Positions 21,498 through 32,907 of a stretch of 64,000 nucleotides of DNA are shown here, in pieces. The DNA comes from Primulina eburnea (Eukaryota > Streptophyta > Magnoliopsida > Lamiales > Gesneriaceae). Both the position numbers and the translations under genes were made by a program. The notes beneath the pieces are model-generated. The model worked only from the letters and a program-made list of their open reading frames with translations. It was not told the origin of the DNA and did not search any database. Location of the stretch: NCBI RefSeq assembly GCF_022965805.1, contig NC_133115.1, forward strand, positions 31,797,321-31,861,320. The letters are read 5' to 3'. How positions within the stretch are numbered: position 1 is the first letter of the stretch; each line of letters begins with the position of its first letter.

Positions 21498-21868
21498 CTC
21501 ATAGACCATTGATGGTAGTATTTAAAACTGAAAATTAAATTTGTCATCACCATAAATTTTGGGATAATAATTTATGGTAGGCTTAAAAAATAATGTATGA
21601 TTGCCAAAATTCTATTTAGTACATGCATCTGCAACAGGGCATACCCTGTCTCCATCATTAATCTCAATAAATTAAATAAATTATACAATTTATTAATCAG
21701 ACGAAATTGAATGTCAGCTTTTGTGATATAATAATGCATTGAACTTTAACATTAATTAGTTTCTTAATAACGTCTGTCCCAATCAAACCACATGGGACTC
21801 CTACTATTGGACCCTAAACATGATTAGTTTTAGTCATACTTTTTTTAAAATTGTTATTATTATTATTA

Positions 21869-22050
21869 AGAGTAGGTCTCTTGTGAGACGGTTTCACAAA
21901 TCTTTATCTTTGAGATGGGTCAACCCTACCGATATTCATAATAAGAAGTAATACTCATAGCATAAAAGTAATCATTTTTCATGGATGACCCAAATAAGAG
22001 ATCTGTCTCACAAAATACGACATGTGAGACCGTCTCACACAAGTTTTTGC
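21869..22050 (-). mobile_element. 182-bp Mutator-type MITE, copy 6
   Basis: Starts AGAGTAGGTCTC and ends AAGTTTTTGC, with the paired GTGAGAC...GTCTCAC termini. Flanked by TTATTATTA on both sides (21860-21868 and 22051-22059); the flank is simple sequence, so the TSD is less certain than in copies 1, 9 and 12. Confidence 0.8.
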
Positions 22051-22059
22051 TTATTATTA

Positions 22060-23379
22060 GAAGAGGATGATGAATCTGATATAATTGAGTTTCAAATTTA
22101 AAACATTATCTTAAATTTAATATTCAGATGTCACATGAACTATAATTTATTGACGTCATATATTTCATCTGAGTTTGCAACTTTGAGTTAGAAATTGCCG
22201 ATGAATGACCACTTGCACGAATAATTTAAAAGTTCATTAGAAAGTGGATTAACTTATGTATTCTGTGAATATATATGATAAATATAAATTTATTAAAAAA
22301 TTAACTAGTAAAAAAAGATTGTCCCCGTCCAGCCCATCAGGCTCCATCACGGCCAGCTAGGATGTCTCCATGCATTGTTAGCATTATAATCTATTTGTCT
22401 AATTCTAATTAAGAATTATTGAAACTATGTACATGTCTTAATTTCTTTCAACATGATCAACCTTATAAAGACGTGATATACATAAAAGCAAACATGTTCA
22501 TATGATTGTTTGAGTTGATAAAATAAGTAAACGGTTGACTAGTGATCAGGACTTCGATTTCCTCGCCAACAATTATTTGGACGAGAATGGTATAAATAGT
22601 TTGCCCAATACAGTTCACCTTAATTGCTAATGTGGTTCGCAAACTACTCCTTCAGTTTGGAATTTTACACCGTACGTATTGAAATGGTAAAAGCGATTGC
22701 GAGATATCTTTGTTTGAAAGAAATGTGGTTTGATCCATGTTCAAGAATCGATGACAAGTTGGTATGATTCCCTTAATTTGAAATATTCAATTTTTCATGT
22801 TTAATTTATATAATTTATACTTTTTAACCAACTTTCATTTCCTAATATTTTGTACAAAATCAAGACAATTTTGTAAATTTAATAAATCATTAAAATCTTG
22901 TGGCTCCACCTTCTTATTATGATCTAAGTTTGCATTATTCAAAGTATAATTAGGTAATGCATAACGATGACCAAGTCTTGTGACAAGATATATGGACTCA
23001 TGCGTGGCCTGACAATTTCCTTCGAATCCGATAGAAAATTCGATATTCGACCTGAATGAAGAAGGTAATAAAGAGATTTTTTATCTGAATAAATAAACGA
23101 GTAATAAGATATGATGATTTTCAAGTATGACAATGGAGGTAAGTCTTAAAATATCATACTCATATACGACTTGAATACCCGATTAAATTTATATATATAT
23201 ACGATTTTTCAGCTATGATGATAATTTTAATATGATTTTGTTTAATGATATTGGTTAAATGGAATGAAAAAAAACCAATTGAATGTGATGAAATATATAA
23301 AAATTGCTCATCCAATAGATGAGTGACACCTCATCGGTGCTCACATAGGTGTGCACGGTAAATGTACAGCATATCAAAA

Positions 23380-23446
<67 letters not shown>

Positions 23447-24059
23447 GTATATTTCACCAACTGTGATCATCAATTGGTCATAAATACGTATATTTCACCA
23501 ACTTGAATATCCTGAGAGCTACTACTATAATTGTTGAATTAACATGATGCAACTATTTTGTGTACTAGGATCAAAGTTCAAGGCGAAAAAAATTACTTTG
23601 AGATTAAATTTAATTTGAAGTTGAATTCAATTCAGATTTATTTCTAAAAAAATTATTAAGCAAAGATAAGAATTATGGCTCGAAGACCAATCTGCTTACC
23701 CGTTATTTTAATTTAGTGGGCTTAAAGGATTACGGGTTTAGGCTTTAATAACCCATAAAATGCGTGACCCATCAAATTACAAATCATAAATTTAAAGATA
23801 AAACAGAGAAAAATCTTTGATTCGAGTTTATTTTAGGATTTACTTTATATGACATAAAATTTTAGTTTGAACTCTCAAATTTTGAAAAATTATCAAAAAT
23901 ATCCTTTATTTATAAATAAGCCAAAAATGATATCACAATCGAAATTAAATTATTTCAAACATATAATTTTATTATTTTTGTGTAATTAAATATTTGAGGA
24001 GAAGATTTTTCTAAAAGAAAATTGTATCCGAACATATATTTGAAATTAAATCTTTACCT
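22060..24059. other. Spacer with one promoter-like stretch and a dinucleotide repeat
   Basis: Mostly AT-rich. A TATAAATAG at 22591-22599 precedes an ATG at 22684 and 26 codons (MVKAIARYLCLKEMWF...DKL) that end at a donor-like GGTATGA at 22761-22767: possibly the first exon of a small unidentified gene. Around 23010-23190 is a weak copy of a dispersed CCGATATTCG-type repeat also seen at 60500-60680. Confidence 0.3.
23382..23446. repeat. (AT)n(AC)n microsatellite
   Basis: About 28 AT units followed by five AC units. Confidence 0.95.
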
Positions 24060-26454
24060 GACTTATTCCACTTTGGAATATTTACAAAAAGAGCTAACCA
24101 AGGTTAGACATCAGTAGCCAAAAAGAACAAATCATAATCCTAAGATAAACTTATGATTCAAACTAATAGATTCCTAGAAATAGTCTCCAATTTCACTAAA
24201 CTCTCCGGGGATCTTAAAGATTTCCAAAATATGGTATTGATTTTGAACTTACCACATAAAATTGAGAAAATACTTGAAAACAAGAATAAATTATTAGAAC
24301 ATTAAAAGATATTCAAACAAGTATCCAGACTCTAGAATAACAACCAAATTTTAGCAAAAAGAAATTAAGATGATGAAAACAGTAGAAAGAATTAGTCTAA
24401 AAGATTTCAAGACTTTGCAGATTTTTTTGCGAATATTAAGGTCGTAGATCTAAAAATGAATACAACAAGGGGTGAATTTCCTTTAATAACTTGGTCATCT
24501 TCACATGAACCACCAAAGGAAAGAGTGAGATATCATACTACAAATGTGAGATAACCCCAAACAGATTTCCAAGTAGGTGGAAAATCAAACATAATAGGAA
24601 CAAGTTCAAGAAGAAATCAAATTCTCTTACACCAAACATCCTATGAGAAGTCTTTTTTATAATCAATACATCCTGATAGGTTGTGCTTTAACTTTAATGT
24701 ACTGGATTTAAAAAACAAATAAGATCTCATAGATGATTAAACTTTGGCTACGAGAATCGCAACATGAACAGTTGATATCAACAAATAAATATTCATTAAA
24801 CTTTTATAAATCAGTCTGATGGGATAAGTTAAAATCACCTAGAAATGATTTCGGCAGAAACCAAAGAGTCGGTCATAGCCAGATAATCTCTTAGTGAGAT
24901 AGCTGGGAGAATTTCTACCATATTTAAAGCCCAGGTTATGGGGATAGACTATTTTAACAATTAAGATACAGAGAAGATAAACAAATATACTCAAGCTCTG
25001 TATAACTTTCAATTACATGACATCTTTTTGGTGGATGGATATATTATGTTATCCACTATATATAAATGGAATTTAAGAGTCGAAAAAAATATATCGATGC
25101 AAATTTTCTTCGTCAAAATGCCAAATCCCTAGAAAGAAATGTATGAGGAAATCCATATATTTTGGAACGAATGACTTCTTTTATCAAAGGAAAATTGATA
25201 TAATTGTGTCATATGATAATATTACAAAAAAATTAAAAACGATTAAGATATATTAATAAATTACTCATTTAAATGTAAGAAAATGATTTTGATTTTCCAA
25301 CAATCATTGAAAGTAAGCCACAAAGGTAGAAAATAAATAACTTTAGATTTCACCCTTATGCCAGAAGTGTAAGTAATTGCTAGAATGCTCATAAAAAATA
25401 TAGCAAGACAAAGAAAATTTTTCAATCCATAACTAAATGAGGATGAAAGATATATATGGACAGAAGAACACACAAAAAGATAAAGTCAATTAAAAGATAT
25501 TTGCAAAAATCCCCGGAAAATGGGTATTATTCGAGATGAAGATGATCTAGTATTATATACAGATGCTAGTGACCATTGGTGGGCAGCAGTTTTTACGAAG
25601 CTTACAATATCATGAGAACAACCATGCAAGTATTGCAGTGAGTTATTCTTAGATACAGAAGTCGTAAGATGAAAAATCAACGAAAAAGAATTTTATGTAA
25701 TAAAAAGAACTTTTCAAAAATGACAATTATTTTTACTTTCGAAGAGTTAATACACATGTAAAAGCTTTTTTAAAAAATAGAATTGAATTTAACCTGAGAA
25801 AACTGGATTATTGAGGTGATAGACTTTCTGTCAAAATTATATTTTTGATTTTTTTATTATTAAATCTCATTAAAATATTCTTGCAGATCTCTTAACAAGA
25901 GATGTATAATGCTAATGTCGATGTCATCATGAAAATGCAGATATATTTGAGGGAACACCTTGAAATGCTTCACACCGAGTTCAATAAGCTTGTCCTAAAT
26001 GCAGAATTTGCAGGTAGGCTACAACAAGTTGACAAGAGAATTTTCTATGATAGAAGAAGAATGTGTTTACAGGCTTATACTCAGCTATAGTCTATGTTAC
26101 AAAATGCCGATCCTCCAGGCTGAGAAACCACTGGTTTTCCAATGGAGATTTTTCGAGTACATGGCTCTATATTTGGAGTAGGGGATTCAATTACTCTTAG
26201 CATAAGTGCTAAGTAAAGATCATCTTTAGATGAGTCGGCCAAAGAAAAAATCGAAGCTACGGATCCTTATTTGGAGACTTCAACTCAATCATTCACCCCG
26301 GAGATTGAAGAGGGAGGGGTCAACCTTAGAATTCAAAATGATAAAAGAAAATCTAATGTTGATACTAACGAGCTTATAGTTTCATCAACGGAATCACCAG
26401 AAATTGAAAAAAAATGTATCAGCCCAGTCACAATCCGAGTTGATATAGTATGAA
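24060..26454 (+). pseudogene. Endogenous pararetrovirus remnant, left part
   Basis: A decayed copy of a plant pararetrovirus (Caulimoviridae-like). The best block is at 25400-25720: after a reverse-transcriptase tail, the RNase H start reads LYTDASDHWWAAVF (25550-25592), followed by a degraded stretch with CKYC and NEKEFYVIKRTF, as in caulimovirid RNase H. The upstream 24.1-25.2 kb contains fragments that could be capsid and leader of polymerase. Many stops and frameshifts break every frame, so it cannot make functional protein. It is interrupted at 26455 by a solo LTR and resumes at 30731. A decayed LTR retrotransposon is the alternative; the promoter-like end at 31.66 kb favours a pararetrovirus. 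Confidence 0.65.
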
Positions 26455-27029
26455 TGTAACGTCTCGCTCGTTTTAAAAATGCGGAAATATTTTTTTTTTT
26501 ATTAAAGTTACCATTTTCGAAATAACATTTAAAAATGATCTTAAATATTCGACCATAAAAATAGTGTCGTTTAAAAATAATCAAACTCATCTTTTAAAAT
26601 AATCATATTTATTTTGACATAAAAATAGACATGTTGTCGTACTGAAAATATCATTGAAAAATACTCATAAGCATTTGCCAATAAAAAGGAGTAAAAATCA
26701 TAATAGAAAAATATAACATTTAAAAATGATCTTAAATATTTGTCAGTAAAAATAGCGCAGTTTAAAATAACTCAAATCATCTAAAATCATACGTAAACAT
26801 AAACGTATAAAATTCTTAAAATCAACGTATGAAAATATTCATCTCCTATCAATCTCATAAATCGTAATGCGGAAAACATGTGGTCCTCGGGTCGTGTCAC
26901 CTTACCAGGTCTGCCTACTAAGAGTTCAGCACCTCCAGTCTCCTCATCATTAAGATCACCTGCATCACACACGCCTAGTGAGTCTAAAGACTCAACACAC
27001 CTGCACCGTTAATAACAAGTACATATACC

Positions 27030-27430
27030 TAGCACACAACAGTGAAAAATATCATACTCAACATATCTTTCATGAACTTAAAAGCATAATGTAAACGTGT
27101 TGTGTAAAATCATGTCATGTCAAAGCATGTCATCTCATATCATCATATACGTAAACATATCTTTCATGAACTTTAAAAGCATGAACATCAACGTCTCGTG
27201 TAAAATCATGTCGTGTCAAGGCATGTCATCTCATATCATCATATACGTAAACATATCTTTCATGAACTTTAAAAACGTGAATATAAACATGTCGTATAAA
27301 ATCAAGTCGTGTCAAATCATGTGATCTCATATCATCATATACGTGTCAAAACATGTAATCTCTTGTTATCATGTACGTAAACGTGTCGTGTAAAATCATA
27401 TCGTATTAAAGCATGTCATCTCATGTCATC
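27030..27430. repeat. 96-bp tandem array inside the solo LTR
   Basis: The phrase CATGTCATCTCATATCATC recurs at 27126, 27222 and (changed) 27318, spacing 96 bases, with partial units on both sides. The short frames over this array come from the repeat. Confidence 0.85.
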
Positions 27431-29464
27431 ATATACGTATACATTTTCTTTTTAATTGAATTCAGTTCATTAGCTGTGACTTTCGTATCATCATGTCATC
27501 ATGTCAGTCGATGGATCCATCTACGTATAACCACAGTACTGGGCGGCGGGGACACCAGCGACACTCTCACCCGTCAACTGGGCCTTGGCCTATCATATCA
27601 TCATATCATGTCAATGGAAATACGATCGTCGGGCTCCCTCTGGGGCCTTCTCCCATAAACGGGCTCCCTCTGGGGCCTTTTCCCTCACGATATCTCCAAT
27701 CATATCATCATGTCATCGTATTAGTCACAACTAAATCACTTCCTTCAAAACGTGTCATCATATTCATCACTTAATAAAAGCATGGATATATATAATTTTT
27801 CCTTTAAACCAAGCATGCAACGTATTTTCATAATTTCATAAAAATCATATTCATGATGCATAAACATTTAAAACATGGTAAAAATGTGATCAGGGCGCTG
27901 CTAGGTCCAAAATCTCACACCGGGTGCAAAATGACCATTTTGCCCCTGAAAACCCAAAAATTTCCATTTTGCTCCTAGACGTAAAATTTCACTTCTTTGA
28001 CATTTTCTTAATCCCATTGACTCTAACATTTCCCAAATAATTATTTAAGCCTACATGAACTTTCCCATATTTTTATTTGGCATAAATCTATGACTTTTAA
28101 ATTAATTTTTAAATATAACTTATTAATGCGTTTTAATCTCGAATTAAACCAAATCTTAGCATAAAATTCCCAAATTAAAAACTTAGACTTCTAATAATTA
28201 TTTGAGCTTAAGTATAATTTCCCATTATTTTATTAAGCTTAAATCTAGGCGTTTCAATTAATCCTTTAATTAACGCTTCGTGCGATGACTAAATCCAAGA
28301 TAATTCCAAAACTCATTATTTTGATCCGAAACTTACCAAACTCCTAAAAATATCCCAAAACATATTTATAAGTATTCCTAGACTTAAACTCGAGCTCATT
28401 TCATAAATTAACCAAATTGTTTTAAAACTTGAACCGTAGCCCCGATTTTAACCCGAATGAAACCAAAATTTAACCAAAACTTTCCCAACTTTTTACCACA
28501 CCTTATAAACTCTTAAAAAAAACCTTAATTTCCCCAAAACCAGCCCCTTAGGCCTTCGAATAAACCTTGGACAGCACTTCCTACCTCTCAATAAATATCG
28601 GCCCCTCTCTTGTACACTTATTTCCCAACACCTTTCCCACCTCTTAAATGTTTCGGTCCTCTTCTATCCTCACTTGTCCAGCCATTAATGGTCACCGTTA
28701 AGACCTTAATGAACTCCTAAACCAAGACTAAACAAAGTGTAAAGCTGCTGGATTTTTAGATCATGCCCAAGTCCAAACTCTAGTTCATGCACCTCCCTTA
28801 ATTTCGCTCCTAATCTTCGTCCAATGGAACCAGTCCTTATCCGAACACACCTGGACCACCCTAAGCTCCCCCTGGACGTGCTAAACCCACGGCTAGCCTC
28901 CCATGCAAGCCTACACTACCGGCCCAATCTCTAGGAACCTCAAACGCACACATGACCAACTTCCAACCCCTTGCTCGTTCGGCTTCGTGGATGGTCCCAG
29001 CAATGACCGAGCCTTCCTAAGCCGTGGTTCAGACCTCCCAGGGACTGTTCCGTGGCTCAGTTCGGCACTTGAGCTGCTGGATCATGCCATTCCACCGATC
29101 TCTCTCCTTACAAGCCGAAGATTTCAAGAACTCGACCAACACTTACCCAACACTATACGGCCTCATTTCCAGCTTGTAAATCCTTCCTATCTCGGTGATG
29201 ACAGGCCCTCTACTCACGGTACAGCAGCCCCCTTGCCTCATTCCAGAAAAACGTGAGTTAAATGCATAAAATACGGTTTTTCATGAATAAGACGAAGCAT
29301 AAACGAAGCAACAACGGGTTTAAACATTTTTCATATGCGAGCACACATGTAACAGCATATAATGGCATGAATGATGCAGAAAGAAGGATAAAAAGCGTGC
29401 CTTAAGATGTAAGAACTCGAGAAGAATGAAGAGAGGAGCGCCGGAGAGCCTTGGATGCAAGAAC

Positions 29465-29993
29465 CAGGGCCGATCCTAACAATATTTGGGCCTGAGTCTA
29501 ACTTTTAAAAAAAAAAACCTCCGAATCATAATGTGTGTTCATATTTTTTTTCGTTCCATAGCAATTTTTCAAATTAAATCAATACGTCAAAGACAATATA
29601 AAAAACTAAAGGAATAAAAATATCAAACATGTCCAAAATGATTACTAAAAAACAACCCGCCTAACAGTTTTAGAGCTAAAAATATTAATCAAGTCTGTAT
29701 AATCAAGTTGTTCAATAATTTCTTTCTCAATCGATAACATAACCAATCCATTCAAAAAAACCTAGAGACGACGCAACAACTGGAGTCGATTAAGGTTTGT
29801 CTGCAGATGAATATTGAAGATTGAGGAATAAATCGATAACATATTAAGCAAGTTTCATTTAATAAATACTTGGTTTTGGGTTTGGGCTATTTAATAACTA
29901 GTATTATATATAATAATTTTTTAAAAAAAAATTTGGGCCCAAAAAAAGATATGGGCCTGAGTCATTGGACTCATTTGCCTCCTAATAGGCACG
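29465..29993. mobile_element. 529-bp hAT-like element nested in the solo LTR
   Basis: Begins CAGGGCCGATCCTAACAAT and ends CTCCTAATAGGCACG; the inverted ends agree only partly. It is flanked by a perfect 8-bp duplication GCAAGAAC (29457-29464 and 29994-30001), the TSD length of hAT transposons. No transposase visible. Confidence 0.85.
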
Positions 29994-30730
29994 GCAAGAA
30001 CAAGCCAAAACCGATACAATTCAGCTGCTGGGGGAAGAAGCCGAGATAAATAGCTGAGGGGAAGTGTCGGTTGGTGTTTTTTCGAGAATAAAGGCTGGTG
30101 GGAGTGAGGGTGTCGGTTGGTGAGGTGGGGAATGATAGGTTTAGGATTAATTAAGTAGTAATTAAGTAGTTAACAATTAGCTAATGAGCCTTAATTTACT
30201 AATTAAAAGTTAAAAATTTATTTTAAGCCCAACAAGCTTAAAAGTAGGCCCATTAAATTCAAACACACTCCCGAAAAATATTTCGTGTTGGAAAGTTTTT
30301 GAAAATATTAGCCGAACCCTCAAAAATTCCCCCAATTTGATAAAATTTACGCACCGTTAAAAATTAAAATCTTGCGGGTAAAAATACCCAATAAATCTCA
30401 ATTCCTGAAAAATACCTTTAAAACATCTTATATTAATTAATAAAAATTAACCGTGTAATAAAAATAATTTTTTCCTGGAAATTCTCCGGTCTCCGTTCTT
30501 CGATCGAGCGCGAAATGAAACTTAAAAATCAAAGCGCATGAACTTTTAAAATTTCATGAATTAAATCATTTCATGCAATAATAATGCATAAAATAATTAA
30601 ACACAATTTAATAAAATAAAAAATACATTTTATGCTTTTAAAGAATTTATAAATAAAATACCAAAGAATTTAATAATTTGCATGCATGTGATTTACGTGG
30701 ACTTTTCGATTTTCGGGATGTTACAATGAA

Positions 30731-31810
30731 GATATCCCGGGGTATTGACAAACCAAATTCATATCTCAATGAGGTAAAAACATGGTATGAATTTGGGGCT
30801 CTTGCCTAGGTGGCTAAGTTTATACTACATCACCTATCTTCCTAGAAATCTCAACAATACCAAAATGGATCTAAGAAGCTATTCATAAAATATAGACAAA
30901 TAATGATTATTTGTCAAGAGGAAACATTCTGGAGCTTTATTTTGTTAAGGCAATACCAGAACTAGCCGGGAAAGGCTCGCATGAAACCTTTCATTTCATC
31001 AAGTTGATAAGACCAGACAAGAACATTCAGAACTTCATCAAAGATCCTCCGGAGAATGAAACACATTTTTTTTCATCACTCACAAAAGGCGACATCAACA
31101 TTTGACGATAATGGGGATTATATGTATATCTCACAGAGATGGACAAAGCCAAATTTCTATTTAAATCTTTTCAGTTAAATACCATTGCAGGAAAAACCAC
31201 AAGCTTTGCAGAAGAATCATTTGAAAAAAAAAAAGAAATCTTTTGTGGAATAGCAAGCTGCTGGGGATTAAAAAAAACTCGTCGGAAATTATGCAGTATG
31301 GCTCACATGGAAAGATGATCATAAGGAATCTGTGCAGAATGCCCAAACCAAAAAGAGCCATAATTCGGGAATGATTTTCGGCCCAGATCTGACCAAACAC
31401 ATAATGTGCAGGCAAGTTCAAGTGGTGAAAGTCTACACAAGTCACATTTTCCCTGAGTACCACACAAAGCAAAAATCTTCGACAAAGGTAAAGAAGACAT
31501 GCAATCCAACCACTCAATTAATGGAGGATGAACTAATCAACCATCACAACAGACGGACCACTAACTAGTGGTAGACCAACTAAAGATGATGTAGGCCACA
31601 ATTTACAAAGTAATTCACAAGTATGAAGTTCATATTTCAAATCTATCAAGACTTTTGTATATATAAGGACAAAAGGAGATGAAGAGATCATTCATCATCT
31701 TCATTTTTCTTTCAAAATAAAATTTGTAATTTTTTGCAGTTTATGCGTTTTTAGCTATCATAGCTAATCAAGTCTTTCTCATCTACAAGAGGTTACCATA
31801 TAATAATAAA
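30731..31810 (+). pseudogene. Endogenous pararetrovirus remnant, right part
   Basis: Continuation of the copy at 24060-26454 after the solo LTR. Broken frames continue (for example 30911-31105 and parts of 31160-31560), with no intact gene. Near the end, TATATATAAGG at 31660-31670 followed by a CAUCUUCAUUUUUC-like leader resembles a pararetrovirus pregenomic promoter, and an AATAAAA-type signal lies near 31718. The boundary at 31810 is approximate. Confidence 0.5.
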
Positions 31811-32528
31811 TTGCATGCTTGAATAAAAGAACCAAGTCTTACTCATCATATCATATATTCAAAATTAAACTTTTTTACCATGCACTCTTAGTTAGGAAAC
31901 GATACAGAATTGTGCTAAGTATTGTTGAAGGGATCTATGTTATGACCATCTATTACGACTGTGTGATTAAGTTGTGAGGAGCAGTCCGTAAAAATCCGGT
32001 GGACACAATTCTACGACATTCTGGTTAAAGAAGTAAAACATTTAATTTATTACGAATGCATGGTGAGTTACACACACACATTAACTTATATTTATGATAT
32101 ATAGATTGGAAATCTTACGTACTCCTATGTCTTTTAATTTTTTTTAAAATAAAATAACGATTTTGATGAGCAATTGATTAAAGTCTAAATGAAAATAGGA
32201 GTTGGAATTTGTCTTCAATTTAAATTTTTTAAAATTTCTTTATCAATTGAACCGAAGGTCATTTAAGAAAATAATATCAAATTCTGATCTCATGAATTGA
32301 TTGACATGAAAAGTTGAAAATTGCTACATATATGTATACGATTTTTCTAGTTCAGCTTTGCAAACCTGACGATCAAATCTCTTCAAGTGAATTGGGTAAC
32401 AATGTGAGTCATTGGAATTGCTGAGGAAGAAAGAAAAATCAGTGAAAGTGTTTTTTTTTGGTTGCCTTTTTATAATAATTTTTCTCCAGTTGACATTAAT
32501 GCAAGAAGGTTTTTTTTTTTTCGCTTGA
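31811..32528. other. Spacer upstream of the EF-hand gene
   Basis: AT-rich; may still include degraded pararetroviral leader. No gene seen. Confidence 0.35.
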
Positions 32529-32529
32529 A

Positions 32530-32690
32530 TGGGCTTAGCTCAGTTGGTCAGCAGCAGTGAATCTTTGAGCAATGACCAGGGATCGAATCTCGCAAGCAGC
32601 AGTGTGGGAGTTAAATTCCCTTCAATGAAGAGGAGCTCTTTGTGTACGACGTAGCATGTTTAGCTGCTGTTGGTTGACTGAGTTATCATG
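32530..32690 (+). mobile_element. tRNA-derived SINE
   Basis: GGGCTTAGCTCAGTTGGTCA resembles a Pol III A box, and GATCGAATCTC about 40 bases on resembles a B box. The sequence cannot fold into a normal tRNA, and it continues into an unrelated body (GAGCTCTTTGTGTACGACG). It lies about 220-380 bases before the EF-hand start codon, so it may be in that gene's promoter. Exact ends are uncertain. Confidence 0.7.
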
Positions 32691-32907
32691 ATTTACGAAA
32701 ATCTAAAAGTTATATAATAGTGAAATCAAGAATTCTGCATCCGGATGTCATACTCTGTTTTATCACCGAATTGCCCCTCCAACATGAACAAAATTCCCGC
32801 CTTCTTCCGATAAAGCCCTAGCAGAAGAAAAGTGGTTTCCCTGCTTCAAACCTCGCCCTTTTTTCTTTTTCTTTTTTTTATCAAGATACCCAAAACCAGT
32901 CGAGAAA

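Larger units (their letters stand above)
26455..30725. mobile_element. 4.3-kb solo LTR, probably Ty3/gypsy (Tekay-like)
   Basis: Starts TGTAACGTCTCGC and ends TCGGGATGTTACA, so both ends share TGTAAC as an inverted repeat. Flanked by a perfect 5-bp duplication ATGAA (26450-26454 and 30726-30730). No primer-binding site, polypurine tract or coding domain was found inside, so a solo LTR of a long-LTR chromovirus fits best. It contains a 96-bp tandem array (27030-27430), two copies of CGGGCTCCCTCTGGGGCC (about 27627 and 27657) and a nested hAT-like insert. Frames such as 28903-29256 are LTR noise. Confidence 0.8.

Noticed and set aside
28903..29256. 117-codon frame in the solo LTR
   Set aside because: Lies inside an LTR bounded by a TSD; no domain recognised.
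32530..32610. Possible tRNA gene
   Set aside because: A and B boxes are present, but no acceptor stem or proper cloverleaf can be formed; a SINE fits better.
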